Origin: Aquimarina muelleri DSM 19832
Lineage (GTDB): Bacteria > Bacteroidota > Bacteroidia > Flavobacteriales > Flavobacteriaceae
Direction: 5' to 3'
NCBI RefSeq assembly: GCF_000430665.1
Contig: NZ_AUML01000047.1
Location: 1 to 34,725, forward strand
Length of the DNA stretch: 34,725 nt
Of this stretch, positions 33,323 through 34,725 are shown piece by piece. The position numbers were made by a program, and so were the translations under genes. Position 1 is the first letter of the stretch; each line of letters starts with the position of its first letter. The notes beneath the pieces are model-generated. The model was not told the DNA's origin. It ran no database searches and worked only from the letters and a program-made list of their open reading frames with translations.

Positions 33323-33372
33323 TAATCTAAAAGAACAAAAAGTATTTTTATACTTTTTGTTCTTTTAGATTA
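33323..33372 (-). terminator. Intrinsic terminator overlapping the end of the desaturase-family gene
   Basis: A perfect 22-bp inverted repeat (33323-33344 with 33351-33372) has a 6-nt loop. The arm at 33351-33372 is coding sequence for the last seven residues of the upstream gene (stop at 33348-33350). Confidence 0.85.
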
Positions 33373-34277
33373 AGTTCTCGCTGCATTTGTTTTACAGTCA
33401 CAGTGCTACCATCATGACTCCAACCAGGAGGGCCAAAGATATACATGAATTTATGATACCAATTTTTTGATTTCTTGGTATCTTTCCAAATATCTTTGTA
33501 TTCGTGAGTTAAGATAACCCATGGGTTATATGAATTTGGAGCATGTGTAACTCCATATTGTATTTGTATATCTTCATCAAGAGCTTTCCATGTGCCAAAT
33601 ATTTTATCAAAAATATTCAAGAATCCTCCATGATTTTTATCCATATATTCTATGTTTTTTGCATGATGAACTTGGTGCATTGTGTGGGTATTGAATATTT
33701 TTTCAATAAATCCCATTTTAGGAATATATACAGAGTGTAACTGAAACTGCCATAAAGCTTCTATACCTAAACATACAACAACCATTTCTGGAGGAAACCC
33801 TATAGCAGGTAACCACATGTAAAACAATGGCTTGTATAAGATGGTGAACCAGCCGTTACGGACAGCAGTACCCAAATTGAAATTATCAGAGGAGTGGTGC
33901 ACAATATGCGCGGCCCATAGTGCTCTTACCATATGATTTTGTCTATGAAACCAATAATAAGTAAAATCATCTGCAAGTTGGCAGATGAGCCAAACGTACC
34001 AAGCATATCCAAAAGATTCCCAGCCCATAATATTTGTTCTTATACCATTAACTTCTGGATTAAAAACTTCGTAAACAAAATTAAATATTACGATAGCAGA
34101 GATAGTTTTGATTAGTGGAGCTAATAGTGCAGAACCTACTCCCATAGTAAGACTAGCTGTTAAGTCTTTCCAATTATATAGATCTTTATGGTCATGAGTT
34201 TTGCTATAGGTAAGTTCTAATAAAATTAGCCCTAAAAAACAGGGTACTCCATATACGAGGGGGTTGGTGAAATCCAT
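33348..34277 (-). CDS. Sterol desaturase / fatty acid hydroxylase superfamily membrane protein
   Basis: This 309-aa protein has several hydrophobic helices (about 7-22, 46-75, 92-105, 145-180) and the histidine boxes of the di-iron superfamily: H111-RQN-H115, H124-IV-HH128 and H201-QV-HH205, with H216 in DKNHGG. These ligate two irons for hydroxylation or desaturation of a lipid. Bacterial members act on fatty acids, carotenoids or ether lipids, and the substrate cannot be read here. It starts at ATG 34277. The last seven codons lie in the terminator stem. The 202-nt gap to its right leads into the IS200-type element. Confidence 0.88.
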   Translation of the reverse strand: MDFTNPLVYGVPCFLGLILLELTYSKTHDHKDLYNWKDLTASLTMGVGSALLAPLIKTISAIVIFNFVYEVFNPEVNGIRTNIMGWESFGYAWYVWLICQLADDFTYYWFHRQNHMVRALWAAHIVHHSSDNFNLGTAVRNGWFTILYKPLFYMWLPAIGFPPEMVVVCLGIEALWQFQLHSVYIPKMGFIEKIFNTHTMHQVHHAKNIEYMDKNHGGFLNIFDKIFGTWKALDEDIQIQYGVTHAPNSYNPWVILTHEYKDIWKDTKKSKNWYHKFMYIFGPPGWSHDGSTVTVKQMQRELNLKEQKV

Positions 34278-34367
34278 TTTTTTTTAAGTTTTTTTCCTGG
34301 GGCAGAATATATGAAGAATTTTTTAGTAAACCTTTAACAAGATGAGAGGAATTATAGAAAATCCTTT

Positions 34368-34425
34368 TTTTAACTATTGTCTAATGTATGAGAAAAGACT
34401 TTATTGGTCTCAAAAATAGTTAAAA
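34368..34425. repeat. Inverted repeat near the presumed left end of the IS200-type element
   Basis: TTTTAACTATT (34368-34378) pairs exactly with AATAGTTAAAA (34415-34425), with 36 nt between. IS200/IS605 ends carry subterminal hairpins upstream of the transposase gene, so this may be part of the left end. The exact boundary is not determined. Confidence 0.4.
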
Positions 34426-34467
34426 CTATGTACTTTAGTGCATTTCGCTTTAGCTTCTAAAAACCTT

Positions 34468-34475
34468 TATCTTTG
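34468..34475 (+). promoter_or_regulatory. -7 element TATCTTTG of the transposase gene
   Basis: An exact TAnnTTTG match ends 4 nt before the ATG at 34480, which would give an almost leaderless mRNA. Confidence 0.5.
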
Positions 34476-34479
34476 TTTT

Positions 34480-34725
34480 ATGCAAGAACAAAGGTCAAAT
34501 GATCATAGTGTTTCTCGGTTGAGCGTTCATATAGTTTGGAGTACAAAATATCGTTATCATGTTTTGAAAGGTGATATTCAGATACGCTGTCGTTCTCTAT
34601 TGATACAAATATGTGATTCTGAGGATATTCAAATCTTAAAGGGAGTGATTTCTAAAGATCACGTTCATATGCATTTAGAGTATCGTCCATCTCAAAAAGT
34701 AAGTGATTTAGTTAAGAAATTAAAA
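34480..34725 (+). CDS. tnpA: IS200/IS605-family transposase TnpA (Y1, HUH), N-terminal part cut by window edge
   Basis: The frame is open from ATG 34480 to the right edge (82 codons, no stop). The N-terminus SVHIVWSTKYRYHVLKG is the family start (HxVWxTKYR). ISKDHVHMHLEYRP carries the metal-binding H-x-H (HUH) motif, and KVSDLVKKLK begins the next conserved stretch (K..L..LK). The catalytic tyrosine lies beyond the edge. Y1 transposases cut and join single-stranded DNA at subterminal hairpins, a peel-and-paste mode. Intactness cannot be judged because the C-terminus is not visible. No accessory TnpB is within the window. Confidence 0.88.
   Translation, partial: MQEQRSNDHSVSRLSVHIVWSTKYRYHVLKGDIQIRCRSLLIQICDSEDIQILKGVISKDHVHMHLEYRPSQKVSDLVKKLK

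Noticed and set aside
1..34725. CRISPR arrays, toxin-antitoxin pairs, restriction or other defence systems, prophage genes
   Set aside because: No evenly spaced repeats, and none of the proteins shows the motifs of such systems apart from the IS200-type transposase.

Overview
The window is AT-rich DNA from a bacterium of the phylum Bacteroidota, most likely a marine member of the Flavobacteriaceae. I infer this from several signals: strong Shine-Dalgarno sequences are absent, TAnnTTTG-type -7 promoter elements recur, the proteins resemble flavobacterial families (DUF6702, the short TatA, CarboxypepD_reg proteins with an LDEVVV tail), and a kynurenine catabolic operon is present. I cannot name the species.

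Layout. (1) 1-773: the start of a secreted collagen-like protein on the minus strand, then an isolated tRNA-Gly(TCC) with its promoter and terminator. (2) 919-8579: a membrane-glycan block with a SAM methyltransferase, a flippase-like integral membrane protein, two family-2 polyprenol-type glycosyltransferases, a GT-C protein with a TPR tail, and a second large GT-C-like membrane protein. (3) 8603-10235: a pepE-glsA pair (aspartyl dipeptidase and glutaminase). (4) 10338-15962: three tandem secreted paralogues that look like the N-terminal part of a TonB-dependent receptor without the barrel, then a DUF6702 protein and an M1 metallopeptidase. (5) 16051-18144: tatA and a subtilase lipoprotein with an unusual oxyanion-hole position. 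(6) 27049 down to 18954 (perhaps to 18219): a minus-strand kynurenine operon, kynU-kmo-2-aminomuconate deaminase-iclR-AMSDH-SDR-haaO-ACMSD. It converts kynurenine or 3-hydroxykynurenine through 3-hydroxyanthranilate and the meta-cleavage branch to 4-oxalocrotonate. Tryptophan dioxygenase, kynurenine formamidase and the enzymes after the deaminase are not in the window. (7) 27276-31137: small secreted proteins, an AhpD-like protein, a 51-aa protein, a DoxX-like protein and an AraC regulator. (8) 31231-34725: a small repeat protein, an ALDH3-type dehydrogenase, a fatty-acid-hydroxylase-type membrane protein, and the 5' part of an IS200-type transposase running off the right edge.

The best regulatory finds are two. 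A 15-bp palindrome resembling an IclR box lies in the kynU leader, in an operon that carries its own iclR gene. A duplicated AraC-style operator (two half-sites 21 bp apart, each 38 bp from a -7 element) lies upstream of both the AhpD-like gene and the 51-aa gene, next to an AraC regulator. No classical defence system, CRISPR array or prophage was seen. The strongest candidates for something undescribed are the AraC/51-aa/AhpD-like regulon, the three barrel-less receptor-like paralogues, and a 95-aa protein built of three exact 23-residue repeats.
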